From UMGS1498 sp900552335 (lineage in GTDB: Bacteria; Bacillota_I; Bacilli_A; RF39; UBA660), in NCBI GenBank assembly GCA_902477075.1, contig CABSFU010000008.1:1-46543 (forward strand): a stretch of 46,543 nucleotides of DNA, given 5' to 3'. Both the position numbers and the translations under genes were made by a program. Below are positions 1 through 7,374 of this stretch, piece by piece (within the stretch, counting starts at the first letter, position 1; the number at the start of each line of letters is the position of its first letter). The notes under the pieces were generated by a model, which worked only from the letters and a program-made list of their open reading frames with translations, did not search any database and was not told the origin of the DNA.

Positions 1-446
1 CCTGTTCCATTATCTAACATTGCTACATATTTATTTGTTAAAGCATCAAATCCTATGATACAATTTCCAGCTTTTCTTTCTCCTACAATAATTCCGCTAT
101 TATAGTTTTTGTATACATAATAGGCATCATTTGATATACAAACACTGACATTTCCTTCTCTATCTAAATAGAGTTTTCCTTCTCCATCTATGGTTCCTCT
201 ATAATCTAGGCTTTCTCCTTTTTTTGTACTTCCTTGATGTTCTTTATCAAACAAGAATTCATAGACTCCATCATTTTCTATTGCATACAAATTTGCGGAT
301 TCGACTAAACCTTGTACACTAGACATAAGTGCTTTCTTTTTACTTTCTTCTATTACATTTGTTATCATTGGTACTGTAATTAAGGTAATCACGGATAATA
401 TTACTATCACAGCTAATAACTCTATTAATGTAAATCCTTTTTTCAT
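1..446 (-). CDS. Prepilin-like protein, constant N-terminal half (3' end cut by window edge)
   Basis: The protein starts MKKGFTLIELLAVIVILSV, a class III (type IV prepilin) signal with Gly before Phe and Glu at mature position 5, followed by the hydrophobic helix that anchors pilins in the membrane or packs the pilus core. A globular part of about 120 residues follows, with Cys-containing segments (VCISND, GNCIIGFD). I start at 446 rather than the in-frame ATG at 455 because GGAAGG lies 9 bases before 446 but touches 455. The sequence is nearly identical to the same part of the genes at 36700 and 43981; the variable C-terminal module lies beyond the window. The pilin class is clear; the role in adhesion is inferred. 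Confidence 0.85.
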   Translation of the reverse strand, partial: MKKGFTLIELLAVIVILSVITLITVPMITNVIEESKKKALMSSVQGLVESANLYAIENDGVYEFLFDKEHQGSTKKGESLDYRGTIDGEGKLYLDREGNVSVCISNDAYYVYKNYNSGIIVGERKAGNCIIGFDALTNKYVAMLDNGT

Positions 447-592
447 ATCCTTCATCCTTCCTTTTTATAGCAACAAAAAAAGAGGTATTTAAAATACCCC
501 CCCCCCGTTTGCATATGGCAAACGTTAAAAATTTGCTATCTACAAACTATATTACTATTTTTATTTACATATTTATCTTATCAAATTTTTTA
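447..592 (-). promoter_or_regulatory. Conserved prepilin leader with G10 tract and terminator-like hairpin
   Basis: Read on the minus strand, the leader contains a hairpin GTTTGC/GCAAAC, a run of ten G (497-506), then GGTATTT-T-AAATACC followed directly by TCTTTTTTT, the shape of an intrinsic terminator, and then the Shine-Dalgarno. AUAGCAA upstream can pair with UUGCUAU just before the Shine-Dalgarno. Homologous leaders lie at 37864-38002 (G8) and 45015-45118 (G5). Attenuation or phase variation is inferred. No close match to a c-di-GMP riboswitch consensus was seen. Confidence 0.6.
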
Positions 593-680
593 TTATTATT
601 CAATCTTTTTTTTGAAGCATTATTATTTATTTAAGAATTCGTTATTAAATTTTTTCTTTTTTATTAATTTAAATCATTTT

Positions 681-896
681 TTAGTTTTCTGGAATTTCAA
701 AATCTTCTTCTTTTCCATCCACAATCATTTTATTTACTTGTTCTTCTATATTTTTTAATTTTTCATCACATTCTTTAACCAAATTCATTGCTTTTGTATA
801 TTCTTCAATGGATTCATCTAAGCCTACTTCTCCATTTTCAAGTTTCTCTACAATCGCTTCTAATGCTTTGATTTTATCCTCAAATTTTTGTTCCAT
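681..896 (-). CDS. xseB: Exodeoxyribonuclease VII small subunit
   Basis: This 71-residue protein has the normal XseB length and the family pattern: FEDKIKALEAIVEKLENGEVGLDESIEEYTKAMNLVKEC, two helices that form the coiled hairpin binding the large subunit. XseB stabilises XseA in the complex that degrades single-stranded DNA to acid-soluble oligonucleotides in the cytoplasm. Its ATG lies inside the last codons of xseA (17-base overlap), so the two are translationally coupled, as is usual. It is the last gene of the nusB-xseA-xseB unit. Confidence 0.95.
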   Translation of the reverse strand: MEQKFEDKIKALEAIVEKLENGEVGLDESIEEYTKAMNLVKECDEKLKNIEEQVNKMIVDGKEEDFEIPEN

Positions 897-2226
897 TTTT
901 CTTCACCTCATTTACACGAACCATTAATTCACCATCACACATTTTAATTTTTAAATTATCATTTACTTGAATAGATGAAACGGTTTTTACAATTTCATTA
1001 TCTTTATAAGCAATGTTATACCCTCTATCTAAAATAGTAAGAGGATTTAATAATGTTAATTTATTAATCACATTGTTCAAATTGCTTTTTTCTTTTATAA
1101 CAACATTTTTCATAGATTGATATAATCGATAATTTAATACATACAAATCTTCTTTTTGTTCTTCATATAAACTATTTGGATTTTTAAAAATATAAGAAGA
1201 TTTCAGATGTTCTAAAGTTAATTTAGAAACATTTATCTTTTTTAAAATCGTTGTATTTAATTTTTCCATTAACGTATCCAAGTGTTGAATGACATTTTGA
1301 TACATCAATTTTGGATTTTTAATAACAAATGAATTTTTAACGCTGTCTAGGTATAATTTTTTCAATTTAATTTTTTTATAAATTGCCTCTTTTAAACGAA
1401 TACTATATTGTTCTATTCTATTCTTTACATCTACCAAGTTCGGAACAGCCATTTCAGCGGCTCCGGTTGGAGTTGGAGCTCTTAAATCTGCTACAAAATC
1501 AGCAATCGTAAAATCTACTTCATGCCCAACTGCACTAATAATTGGAATTTTACTATCAAAAATAGTTCGGGCTACCTCTTCATTGTTAAAACAATTTAAA
1601 TCCTCAAAAGATCCTCCTCCACGTCCTACAATTAAAACATCTAAAGGATAAGTATTTGCTTCCTTTATTTTTTGAACAATATCTTGACTAGCATACTCTC
1701 CTTGTACCAAACAAGGAAATAAATAAGTTTTACAAATAGGATATCTTCTTTTAATAGTAGATAATATATCTCTAATTGCTGCTCCTGTGGATGCTGTTAC
1801 AATACCAATACTACTGGGATACTTTGGTATTTCTTTTTTATATTTAGAATCAAATAGTCCTTCACTAGATAACTTTGCTTTTAATTTTTCAAATTCAATA
1901 TATAAATTTCCAATTCCATCTTCTTCTATAGAATCTACATAAATTTGATAATTTCCTGTAGCTGGGTAGACACTTACGGTACCTGTTACTAAAACTTTTG
2001 ATCCTTCTTTTGGTTCAAAAGTTAATTTTTTAGCATTAGATGCAAACATAATTGCTTTAATAATGCTGCCTTCGTCTTTAATAGAAAAATATAAATGTCC
2101 TGTCGTATGTGCTTTAAAATTGGAAATTTCACCCTTAATATAAACTTTTCTTAAGTTGTCATCCGTATCAAATTTATATTTTAAATATTTGGTTAAAGCA
2201 GTTACTGTTAAATATTTATCATTCAT
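880..2226 (-). CDS. xseA: Exodeoxyribonuclease VII large subunit
   Basis: At 448 residues it has full family length. An N-terminal OB-fold (about residues 1-100, LTVTALTKYLKYKFD, YIKGEISNFKAHTTGHLYF) binds single-stranded DNA. The catalytic domain follows with GRGGGSFEDLNCFNNEEVAR near residue 200, SAVGHEVDFTIADFVADLRAPTPTGAAE near 230-260 (split here only by length), then long helices and a C-terminal ILDRGYNI segment. It is the nuclease subunit of ExoVII. It overlaps nusB upstream by 8 bases and xseB downstream by 17. Confidence 0.96.
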   Translation of the reverse strand: MNDKYLTVTALTKYLKYKFDTDDNLRKVYIKGEISNFKAHTTGHLYFSIKDEGSIIKAIMFASNAKKLTFEPKEGSKVLVTGTVSVYPATGNYQIYVDSIEEDGIGNLYIEFEKLKAKLSSEGLFDSKYKKEIPKYPSSIGIVTASTGAAIRDILSTIKRRYPICKTYLFPCLVQGEYASQDIVQKIKEANTYPLDVLIVGRGGGSFEDLNCFNNEEVARTIFDSKIPIISAVGHEVDFTIADFVADLRAPTPTGAAEMAVPNLVDVKNRIEQYSIRLKEAIYKKIKLKKLYLDSVKNSFVIKNPKLMYQNVIQHLDTLMEKLNTTILKKINVSKLTLEHLKSSYIFKNPNSLYEEQKEDLYVLNYRLYQSMKNVVIKEKSNLNNVINKLTLLNPLTILDRGYNIAYKDNEIVKTVSSIQVNDNLKIKMCDGELMVRVNEVKKNGTKI

Positions 2227-2623
2227 TTTTACTATGGTAAACCTTATCTAATACAGCATTAATCATCTTACGTACATCATCATCACTGTATGTTTTCGCC
2301 AATTCAACGGCTTCATTAATACAAACGATATCTGGGGTATCTGTATATACTAATTCATAAATTCCCATTTGAAGAATTGCTTTATCTGTATTTCCTAATC
2401 GATCAATGGTCCATCCATCTAAATAAGTATTTGCAAGTTTATTAATTTCATTTTGATAAGTAATTACTCCATAAACTACTTCTTTTACAAATTCATTATC
2501 AATTTCTAATACTTCTTTTAAAATATCATCCACGTTATATTCCATCTTGTTTGTTTTATAAACATTAATTTGATATAAAATGGTCATAATTTTTTTTCTA
2601 AGTTCACTTCTATTTTGTTCCAT
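2219..2623 (-). CDS. nusB: Transcription antitermination factor NusB
   Basis: The all-helical protein (134 residues from this start) shows the NusB pattern: RKKIMTILYQINVY at the N-terminus, IDRLGNTDKAILQMGIYEL and VCINEAVELAKTYS in the C-terminal half. NusB with NusE (S10) binds boxA RNA and supports antitermination on rRNA operons. A GTG at 2632 is in frame, but AAGGTG with a 6-base gap favours the ATG at 2623. The stop overlaps the xseA start, giving an operon nusB-xseA-xseB as in many Firmicutes. Confidence 0.94.
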   Translation of the reverse strand: MEQNRSELRKKIMTILYQINVYKTNKMEYNVDDILKEVLEIDNEFVKEVVYGVITYQNEINKLANTYLDGWTIDRLGNTDKAILQMGIYELVYTDTPDIVCINEAVELAKTYSDDDVRKMINAVLDKVYHSKNE

Positions 2624-2654
2624 TCCACTCACCTTTCCTATTGTACCATAAAAT

Positions 2655-2684
2655 AGAAAAAGAAAAAAGGAGTTTTTCCTTTTT
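2655..2684 (-). terminator. Intrinsic terminator after secG
   Basis: Minus strand: AAAAAGGA-loop-TCCTTTTT followed by T-rich sequence, overlapping the secG stop codon. It separates secG from nusB. Confidence 0.6.
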
Positions 2685-2895
2685 AAAATCCCATTATCAA
2701 ACTAATAATGATGAAGATTGCACCTAAACAAAAAGTCAATCTTGTAATAAAAAGTTCTCCTCCTCTTTCTTTTCTGTTTTTAAATAAACTATCATTTCCA
2801 CCCATTAAAGCAGATTGTGCACTTTCCGCTTTTCCAGCTTGAAGTAGTACAACTGCAATCAATAAAATAGAAACAATGATTAAAATTACCTTCAT
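2683..2895 (-). CDS. secG: Protein translocase subunit SecG
   Basis: This 70-residue protein has two membrane segments (about residues 2-20 and 50-69) joined by a polar loop with the SecG signature LLQAGKAESAQSALMGG. SecG is the small SecYEG component that eases the SecA-driven insertion cycle at the membrane. The start has a strong Shine-Dalgarno (AAAGGAGG, 5 bases). A terminator overlaps its stop. Confidence 0.93.
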   Translation of the reverse strand: MKVILIIVSILLIAVVLLQAGKAESAQSALMGGNDSLFKNRKERGGELFITRLTFCLGAIFIIISLIMGF

Positions 2896-2944
2896 AAAAT
2901 CCTCCTTTCAATAATTTAGCACATATCTTTTTATTAAGCAATAT

Positions 2945-3916
2945 TTAGCCTAATATTTCACCAATTAACACTTGTTTATCACGGAAACCGTTTAAAAATT
3001 CAGAAGCACTCATTCTTTTTTTACCTTCTAATTGTAAATCTGTAATAATTACTTCTCCATTTGAAACTTTTACACCGATACCATTTTTGTATAGTGCAAC
3101 AATTTCTCCGTCCAATCTTCCAGAATATACATTATCACTCTGTTCACAAGCAAACACTTTAATTCTTTTTCCTCTTAAAATAGTATAAGCTCCTGGCCAA
3201 GAATTTAATCCTCTAACTTGATTAAAAATTTCTCTCTTTGTTTTGGAAAAATCAATTTTTTCATCTTCTGGTTTGATATTAAAAGCATAAGTCGCTTCTT
3301 CCTCATTTTGTGGGATTCTTTTAGCTGTACCATCTATAATACTAGGTAATACTTCCAATAATAAATCACGTCCCAAAACACTTAATTTATCATGTAAAGA
3401 ACTAGCGGTATCTTCTTCCTCAATAGCAATTTTGGCTTGAGCAATCATATCACCTTCATCCAATTTTGGATTCATATGCATAATAGTTATTCCTGTTTCT
3501 TTTTCACCATTTATAATGGCACGATGAATAGGCGCCCCACCTCTTAATTTTGGTAGCAAAGAAGCATGTACGTTAATACATCCATACTCTGGATAAACTA
3601 GTATCTCCCTTGGAACAAGTTGCCCATAAGCACAAGTAACAATTAAAGTTGGTTTTAAATCTGTTACTAATTGCCACTCTTCTTTTAAACTTTCTGGTTG
3701 TAAAACTAAAATCATGTTTTTTTCAGCCAATTGCTTAATCGGAGATTTATGGATCATTCCATTTCTTCCTACTGGTTTATCTGGCTGTGTAACAACCGCT
3801 TTTACTTTATAGTTTTCAATTAGTCCTTCTAAAATTGGAACAGCAAACTCTGGAGTTCCCATAAAAACAATACTAACATCTTTTTTTAATTTTATATCTT
3901 CTATATTTAAATCCAT
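2945..3916 (-). CDS. fmt: Methionyl-tRNA formyltransferase
   Basis: The 323-residue length is normal. The formyl-transfer domain begins VSIVFMGTPEFAVPIL (residue 15 on) and holds the folate/catalytic region NVHASLLPKLRGGAPIH and LDEGDM; the C-terminal OB-like domain (from about 210) holds GLNSWPGAYT and ends with ADEFLNG-like sequence. It formylates Met-tRNA(i) with 10-formyl-tetrahydrofolate for initiation. AGGAGG precedes the ATG. It starts 9 bases after obg, so obg-fmt form one unit. Confidence 0.95.
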   Translation of the reverse strand: MDLNIEDIKLKKDVSIVFMGTPEFAVPILEGLIENYKVKAVVTQPDKPVGRNGMIHKSPIKQLAEKNMILVLQPESLKEEWQLVTDLKPTLIVTCAYGQLVPREILVYPEYGCINVHASLLPKLRGGAPIHRAIINGEKETGITIMHMNPKLDEGDMIAQAKIAIEEEDTASSLHDKLSVLGRDLLLEVLPSIIDGTAKRIPQNEEEATYAFNIKPEDEKIDFSKTKREIFNQVRGLNSWPGAYTILRGKRIKVFACEQSDNVYSGRLDGEIVALYKNGIGVKVSNGEVIITDLQLEGKKRMSASEFLNGFRDKQVLIGEILG

Positions 3917-3925
3917 TATTTCCTC

Positions 3926-5200
3926 CTAAAAATCTTTATAATCAAATTCCAAATCTAAAATGCGAACATTATCTCCATCTTGTGCTCCCATTTCTTTTAA
4001 TTTATCATCAATACCCATTTTTCTTAATTTATTTGTAAATCTTTTAACAGCTTCATCTGTTGAAAATTTAGTCATGCGAAGAAGTCTTTCTACTTCTTTT
4101 CCTGTTACGACCCAAGTATTACCTTCTCTATTAATAGTAAATGGTTGCTCTTTTTTGAATGTATATAAAATATGGCTTTCAAATTTTGTTTCTTCGTATA
4201 GTGGTTCCTTTTCAATGGTATCTAACATATCAGCAAGAGCCGTAAGAACTGGTTTTAGTCCCTCATTTGTAATAGCAGTTATTTCAAATATTTTTTTATC
4301 TTTTATCTTTTCTTTAAAGTCTTTTAAGTTTTCTTTTGAGGTTTCAATATCCATTTTATTGGCAAGAATAATTTCTGGTTTTTCTAAAAGTTTTTCATCA
4401 AAATTGCCAAGTTCTTTTCGAATCAATTGATAATCTTCATAAGGATTTCTTCCTTCACTACCACTCATATCAATTACATGAGCAAGAACTCTAGTTCTTT
4501 CAATATGTTTTAAGAATCGGTCCCCAAGCCCCTCTCCTAAAGAAGCATTTTCTATTAATCCTGGCAAATCAGCTACAACAAAGGATCTACTATCTACTTT
4601 CACTACTCCTAAATTTGGTGTCAAGGTAGTAAAATGATAAGCAGCAATTTTAGGTTTAGCAGCAGATATTTTAGAAATTATCGTACTTTTACCAACACTT
4701 GGTAACCCTACTAAACCAACATCCGCTAATAATTTTAGTTCTACACGAACTTTTTTGTATTCACCAGGTTCTCCATTTTCAGCAAAATTTGGAGCTGGAT
4801 TGGAACGAGTGGCAAAGGCAATATTACCTCTTCCTCCTCTTCCGCCGTTTGCTACCACTACTTTATCTCCTTTTTTTGTTAAATCGGCAATAATTAAGTT
4901 TGTATCCATATCAGTAATTACCGTTCCAAGAGGAACTTTAATGATGACATCTTCTGCATTTTTTCCGTTTTTAGCTTTTCCTTCTCCATTAGCGCCTTTA
5001 TTTCCTTTGATAATGCGATTATATCTTAAATCAATTAAAGTATTTAAACCCTCATCTACTTCAAAAATAATATCAGCACCTTTACCACCATTTCCACCAT
5101 AAGGTCCACCCATTGGAATGTATTTTTCTCTTCTAAAAGCCATACAACCATTTCCACCATTGCCGGCGTATAGTTCTACTGTAACCTCATCTATAAACAT
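3926..5200 (-). CDS. obg: GTPase Obg (ribosome assembly / stress)
   Basis: The three-domain layout is intact in 424 residues: the glycine-rich Obg fold (1-158, GGNGGNGCMAFRREKYIP), a G domain with GLPSVGKST near 165, DLPGLIENA near 212, and NKMD near 281, and the C-terminal OCT domain (about 345-424) typical of Gram-positive Obg. Obg binds the 50S particle during late assembly and affects sporulation entry in Bacillus. A TATAAT lies at 5225-5230 just upstream (minus strand), but a good -35 is not obvious. The Bacillus order rplU-prp-rpmA-obg is kept apart from the accessory unit inserted at 5244-6300. Confidence 0.97.
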   Translation of the reverse strand: MFIDEVTVELYAGNGGNGCMAFRREKYIPMGGPYGGNGGKGADIIFEVDEGLNTLIDLRYNRIIKGNKGANGEGKAKNGKNAEDVIIKVPLGTVITDMDTNLIIADLTKKGDKVVVANGGRGGRGNIAFATRSNPAPNFAENGEPGEYKKVRVELKLLADVGLVGLPSVGKSTIISKISAAKPKIAAYHFTTLTPNLGVVKVDSRSFVVADLPGLIENASLGEGLGDRFLKHIERTRVLAHVIDMSGSEGRNPYEDYQLIRKELGNFDEKLLEKPEIILANKMDIETSKENLKDFKEKIKDKKIFEITAITNEGLKPVLTALADMLDTIEKEPLYEETKFESHILYTFKKEQPFTINREGNTWVVTGKEVERLLRMTKFSTDEAVKRFTNKLRKMGIDDKLKEMGAQDGDNVRILDLEFDYKDF

Positions 5201-5243
5201 AAAAATTCCCCATTTCTAGTTAACATTATACCTTAAAATAACA

Positions 5244-5299
5244 GAAAAAAAAAGTTTTAATTGTTACTTCTTATGAAAGAATGTGCTTGCAATTAAAAC
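5244..5299 (-). terminator. Intrinsic terminator of the CPBP unit
   Basis: Minus strand: GTTTTAATTG pairs perfectly over 10 bases with CAATTAAAAC, followed by nine or more T (5244-5253). The stem overlaps the 3' end of the 41-residue membrane peptide gene, which marks that gene as the end of its transcript. Confidence 0.8.
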
Positions 5300-5389
5300 T
5301 ACGATTACCATAATGATGACAATAATTCCCACATTTAAGCTTTCCTGACTAGCAGTTGGTTTTTGAATAACAGCTAAAATATCCATCAT
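5264..5389 (-). CDS. Small single-pass membrane peptide (41 residues) coupled to the CPBP protein
   Basis: The reading frame begins MMDILAVIQKPTASQ and then has one hydrophobic span (VGIIVIIMVIVVLIAS) ending in basic STFFHKK. ATG overlaps the TGA of the upstream CPBP gene (ATGATGG), a typical coupling arrangement, with a weak AGGTG before it. The 10-bp terminator stem starts within its last codons. No family is recognised. The coupling suggests it acts with the CPBP protein, perhaps as a partner in the membrane. Coding status is inferred from context rather than homology. Confidence 0.6.
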   Translation of the reverse strand: MMDILAVIQKPTASQESLNVGIIVIIMVIVVLIASTFFHKK

Positions 5390-6063
5390 ATAACACCTGC
5401 TATCATAGAAATAATTAATATAAATGTTGGAATTAAATTGTAAAGAAATTTAATGATCATAACCATAACAATATTATCTTTACTTTTTAAATAAATGATC
5501 GATAATACCATGGAGAATAAGAAATAACCAATGATATCCATCCAAATATAGGGAAATTGAATGGTTGAATAAAAGAAGTTCATGGTAGTATATAAAATAC
5601 TACTAGTAATTACAAATACAATATCATTTTTTACCACATCACGAATGGATTCTTTAAATAATAATTCTTCAGCAATTGGTGCGAATAAAAGAGTTTTGAA
5701 CAAAGAATATAAATAAGATGCACTAAATAGTTGAATGACAGAACTAGAATTACCATCATTAAAATTTGAAAGAGATGGAAAAAAAATATCTGTCATCATT
5801 CCTAAACATAAATTAATCAAAAACAATAATATTACACCAATAAAAATCATTTTGAGTTGGTTTTCCTTTAAATGAGTTAGATCATTTTGTATTTTTTCTC
5901 GATAAAGATAAACAATCACTAGAAAAAAGATCAGATCTGATAAAAACATTGTAGCTGTATTTATGTTGATATTAAAAAAAGAAAAAATTTTATTAAATAC
6001 TAGTGTATATAGTAAATAAAAAAGAAATAAAAATATTGTTTTTATAAGATTTTTATATTTCAT
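5386..6063 (-). CDS. CPBP/Abi-family membrane protein with degenerate active site
   Basis: This 225-residue polytopic protein resembles the CPBP (CAAX protease and bacteriocin-processing/immunity) family. The first motif is kept: PIAEELLFKESIR has the paired Glu and Arg. The second motif, normally FxxxH, reads LYTTMN, and the third, normally H-x3-N, reads KFLYN, so both metal-binding His appear lost. That argues for a non-proteolytic role such as immunity or scaffolding. It has its own promoter (6085-6113) and AGGAG, and is coupled to a small membrane peptide downstream. Family call moderately sure; function unknown. Confidence 0.7.
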   Translation of the reverse strand: MKYKNLIKTIFLFLFYLLYTLVFNKIFSFFNININTATMFLSDLIFFLVIVYLYREKIQNDLTHLKENQLKMIFIGVILLFLINLCLGMMTDIFFPSLSNFNDGNSSSVIQLFSASYLYSLFKTLLFAPIAEELLFKESIRDVVKNDIVFVITSSILYTTMNFFYSTIQFPYIWMDIIGYFLFSMVLSIIYLKSKDNIVMVMIIKFLYNLIPTFILIISMIAGVI

Positions 6064-6084
6064 AAGACTCCTACTTTCTCATTT

Positions 6085-6113
6085 ATTATATCATTAATGA
6101 AAATAAATTACAA
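6085..6113 (-). promoter_or_regulatory. Sigma-A type promoter of the CPBP gene
   Basis: Minus strand: TTGTAA (6108-6113), a 17-base spacer, TATAAT (6085-6090). The -35 abuts the preceding terminator, so the CPBP gene can be transcribed independently of the upstream peptide. Confidence 0.6.
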
Positions 6114-6141
6114 TAAAAAACTTCAGTACTAAAACTGAAGT
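6114..6141 (-). terminator. Intrinsic terminator after the 18-residue peptide
   Basis: Minus strand: ACTTCAGT-TTTAGT-ACTGAAGT followed by TTTTTT. It closes the short transcript that starts at about 6256. Confidence 0.85.
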
Positions 6142-6171
6142 CTTTCCCTACATCATATTTTTTAAATGATA

Positions 6172-6228
6172 TTAAAACCATCTAACAAGAGATCTCCATA
6201 GACCTGAATTTCTAAACCATCCTAACAT
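6172..6228 (-). CDS. 18-residue Trp/Arg-rich amphipathic peptide
   Basis: The frame encodes MLGWFRNSGLWRSLVRWF: three Trp, three Arg, no acidic residue. Hydrophobic residues 2, 4, 5, 10, 11, 14, 15, 17 and 18 cluster on one side of a helix, so it should bind membranes. It is a complete unit: near-consensus promoter (6263-6291), AGGAG 7 bases before ATG, stop, then a strong terminator (6114-6141). That is strong evidence of deliberate expression of something this short. Possibilities are a leaderless antimicrobial or toxin peptide with the neighbouring CPBP protein as immunity, a SpoVM-like membrane marker, or a regulatory leader peptide. No homologue is recognised. Confidence 0.65.
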   Translation of the reverse strand: MLGWFRNSGLWRSLVRWF

Positions 6229-6262
6229 ATTTTTTCTCCTCTCATTATCTGCCTTCACCTAC

Positions 6263-6291
6263 ATTCTATCATTCTAAAAATATGTTGTCAA
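6263..6291 (-). promoter_or_regulatory. Near-consensus promoter of the 18-residue peptide
   Basis: Minus strand: TTGACA (6286-6291), 17-base spacer, TAGAAT (6263-6268). This is one of the best vegetative promoters in the window. Confidence 0.8.
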
Positions 6292-6321
6292 TTAAAAAAA
6301 ATATGTTCTTCACATACTTTC

Positions 6322-6349
6322 AAAAAAAAACAAGAGATTATGCTCTTGT
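6322..6349 (-). terminator. Intrinsic terminator of rplU-prp-rpmA
   Basis: Minus strand: ACAAGAG-CATAAT-CTCTTGT then eight T. The stem overlaps the rpmA stop codon. Confidence 0.9.
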
Positions 6350-6628
6350 TTCATATACACTCACTTGTTTTTTATCTTTTCCTAAACGTTCAAATTTAAC
6401 ATATCCTGGAACTTTAGCATATAAAGTATCATCGCTTCCGATTCCTACGTTATGTCCTGGATAAATTTTTGTTCCTCTTTGACGATAAAGAATAGAACCT
6501 CCAGTTACATATTCACCATCAGCTGCTTTTGCTCCTAGTCTTTTTGATATAGAATCACGACCGTTTTTAGTAGAACCTTGTCCTTTTTTGTGGGCAAATA
6601 ATTGTAATTCTAAACTGAATAATTTCAT
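6338..6628 (-). CDS. rpmA: 50S ribosomal protein L27 with cleavable N-terminal extension
   Basis: L27 (96 residues from this start) contains the family core HKKGQGSTKNGRDS and the C-terminal barrel. The first residues, MKLFSLELQLFA, are the Firmicute-type extension that the protease Prp removes after LxLFA to expose the residues that reach the peptidyl-transferase centre. The ATG at 6628 is chosen over an upstream in-frame GTG because AAAGGAGG lies 8 bases before it. The presence of prp immediately upstream fits cleavage. Confidence 0.96.
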   Translation of the reverse strand: MKLFSLELQLFAHKKGQGSTKNGRDSISKRLGAKAADGEYVTGGSILYRQRGTKIYPGHNVGIGSDDTLYAKVPGYVKFERLGKDKKQVSVYETRA

Positions 6629-6642
6629 AAAAGGCACCTCCT

Positions 6643-6939
6643 TTAATTTATTTTTATATATTTTTGATATTTTTCTTCCATTTCTTTTAGTAAAGAAATC
6701 ATATTTTCTATTAATAAATCCGCTATTTTATCGTGTTTTACCACCATTTTCACATAGCCAGATTTTGATTCATATTCTATTAAATCATTTTTATAACGGA
6801 TAATCGCGTTAATTGTTGTAATAACAATACTACTAACACCCGCACAAACAATATCATGACCTTCTACATCATATCCTGAATGACCACTTACGATAATTGT
6901 ATCTTGTTCAGGATTTTTCATTACTTGTATTTTAATCAT
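6643..6939 (-). CDS. prp: Ribosomal-processing cysteine protease Prp
   Basis: The 98-residue protein has the Prp catalytic pair: His in SGHSGYD near residue 20 and Cys in HDIVCAGVS near residue 32. Prp (YsxB) cleaves the N-terminal extension of L27. It sits between rplU and rpmA as in Bacillus and Staphylococcus; its ATG overlaps the rplU stop by one base (TAATG). Its substrate, rpmA, carries the matching extension in this genome. Confidence 0.93.
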   Translation of the reverse strand: MIKIQVMKNPEQDTIIVSGHSGYDVEGHDIVCAGVSSIVITTINAIIRYKNDLIEYESKSGYVKMVVKHDKIADLLIENMISLLKEMEEKYQKYIKIN

Positions 6940-7241
6940 TATTTAACACTGATTTTTTTAATAACAAGTTTTGTATATGGTTGACGATGTCCTTGTGTTC
7001 TATGGTAATTTTTCTTTTGGTTATATTTGTAAACAATAACTTTTTTAGTTTTACCATGTTTTTCTACAGTAGCAGTAACACTCGCACCTTTTACATATGG
7101 TGTACCAACTACTCCATTAGCCATTAAAACCGTATCAATTGTAACATCTTTACCAGCTTCAACATCTAATTTTTCTACGTAAATAACACTACCTTCTTCT
7201 ACGTAGTATTGTTTACCACCTGTTACGATAATTGCTTTCAT
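6939..7241 (-). CDS. rplU: 50S ribosomal protein L21
   Basis: This 100-residue protein starts MKAIIVTGGKQYYVEEGSVI and ends with the L21 motif KKNYHRTQGHRQPYTKLVI. It binds 23S rRNA. GGAGG precedes the start. The long leader upstream (7246-7335) is in the place of the known L21 leader, so autogenous control is likely. First gene of rplU-prp-rpmA. Confidence 0.97.
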   Translation of the reverse strand: MKAIIVTGGKQYYVEEGSVIYVEKLDVEAGKDVTIDTVLMANGVVGTPYVKGASVTATVEKHGKTKKVIVYKYNQKKNYHRTQGHRQPYTKLVIKKISVK

Positions 7242-7245
7242 ATTT

Positions 7246-7335
7246 ACCTCCTTCTTTTAATCTAAGACTCACCATTAAGGTATTTCAATTTAAACCTTTT
7301 CTGTGTGGTTGTAGCGCTAGAGGCCCTACACATTT
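7246..7335 (-). ncRNA. Ribosomal protein L21 leader element
   Basis: The roughly 90-base leader between the promoter and rplU holds paired segments (for example GGGCCTCTAGCGCTAC and later elements with TGGTGAGTCTTAG near the start codon) and sits exactly where the Firmicute L21 leader occurs. The assignment rests mainly on position; I could not test it against the covariance model. Confidence 0.55.
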
Positions 7336-7339
7336 ATAA

Positions 7340-7368
7340 ATTTTACCATACTTATCCCCTGTTGTCAA
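7340..7368 (-). promoter_or_regulatory. Promoter of rplU-prp-rpmA
   Basis: Minus strand: TTGACA (7363-7368), 17-base spacer, TAAAAT (7340-7345). Confidence 0.85.
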
Positions 7369-7374
7369 ATGATA

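Noticed and set aside
497..506. G-quadruplex like that upstream of Neisseria pilE
   Set aside because: A single run of ten G lacks the four separated G-runs needed for a normal intramolecular quadruplex.
447..592. c-di-GMP riboswitch in front of the prepilin
   Set aside because: Pilin genes in some clostridia have one, but the conserved GEMM core sequences are not present; only GCAAA fragments match, which is too little.
3960..5102. Plus-strand reading frames across obg
   Set aside because: They are shadows of the well-supported obg gene, without ribosome sites or family resemblance.
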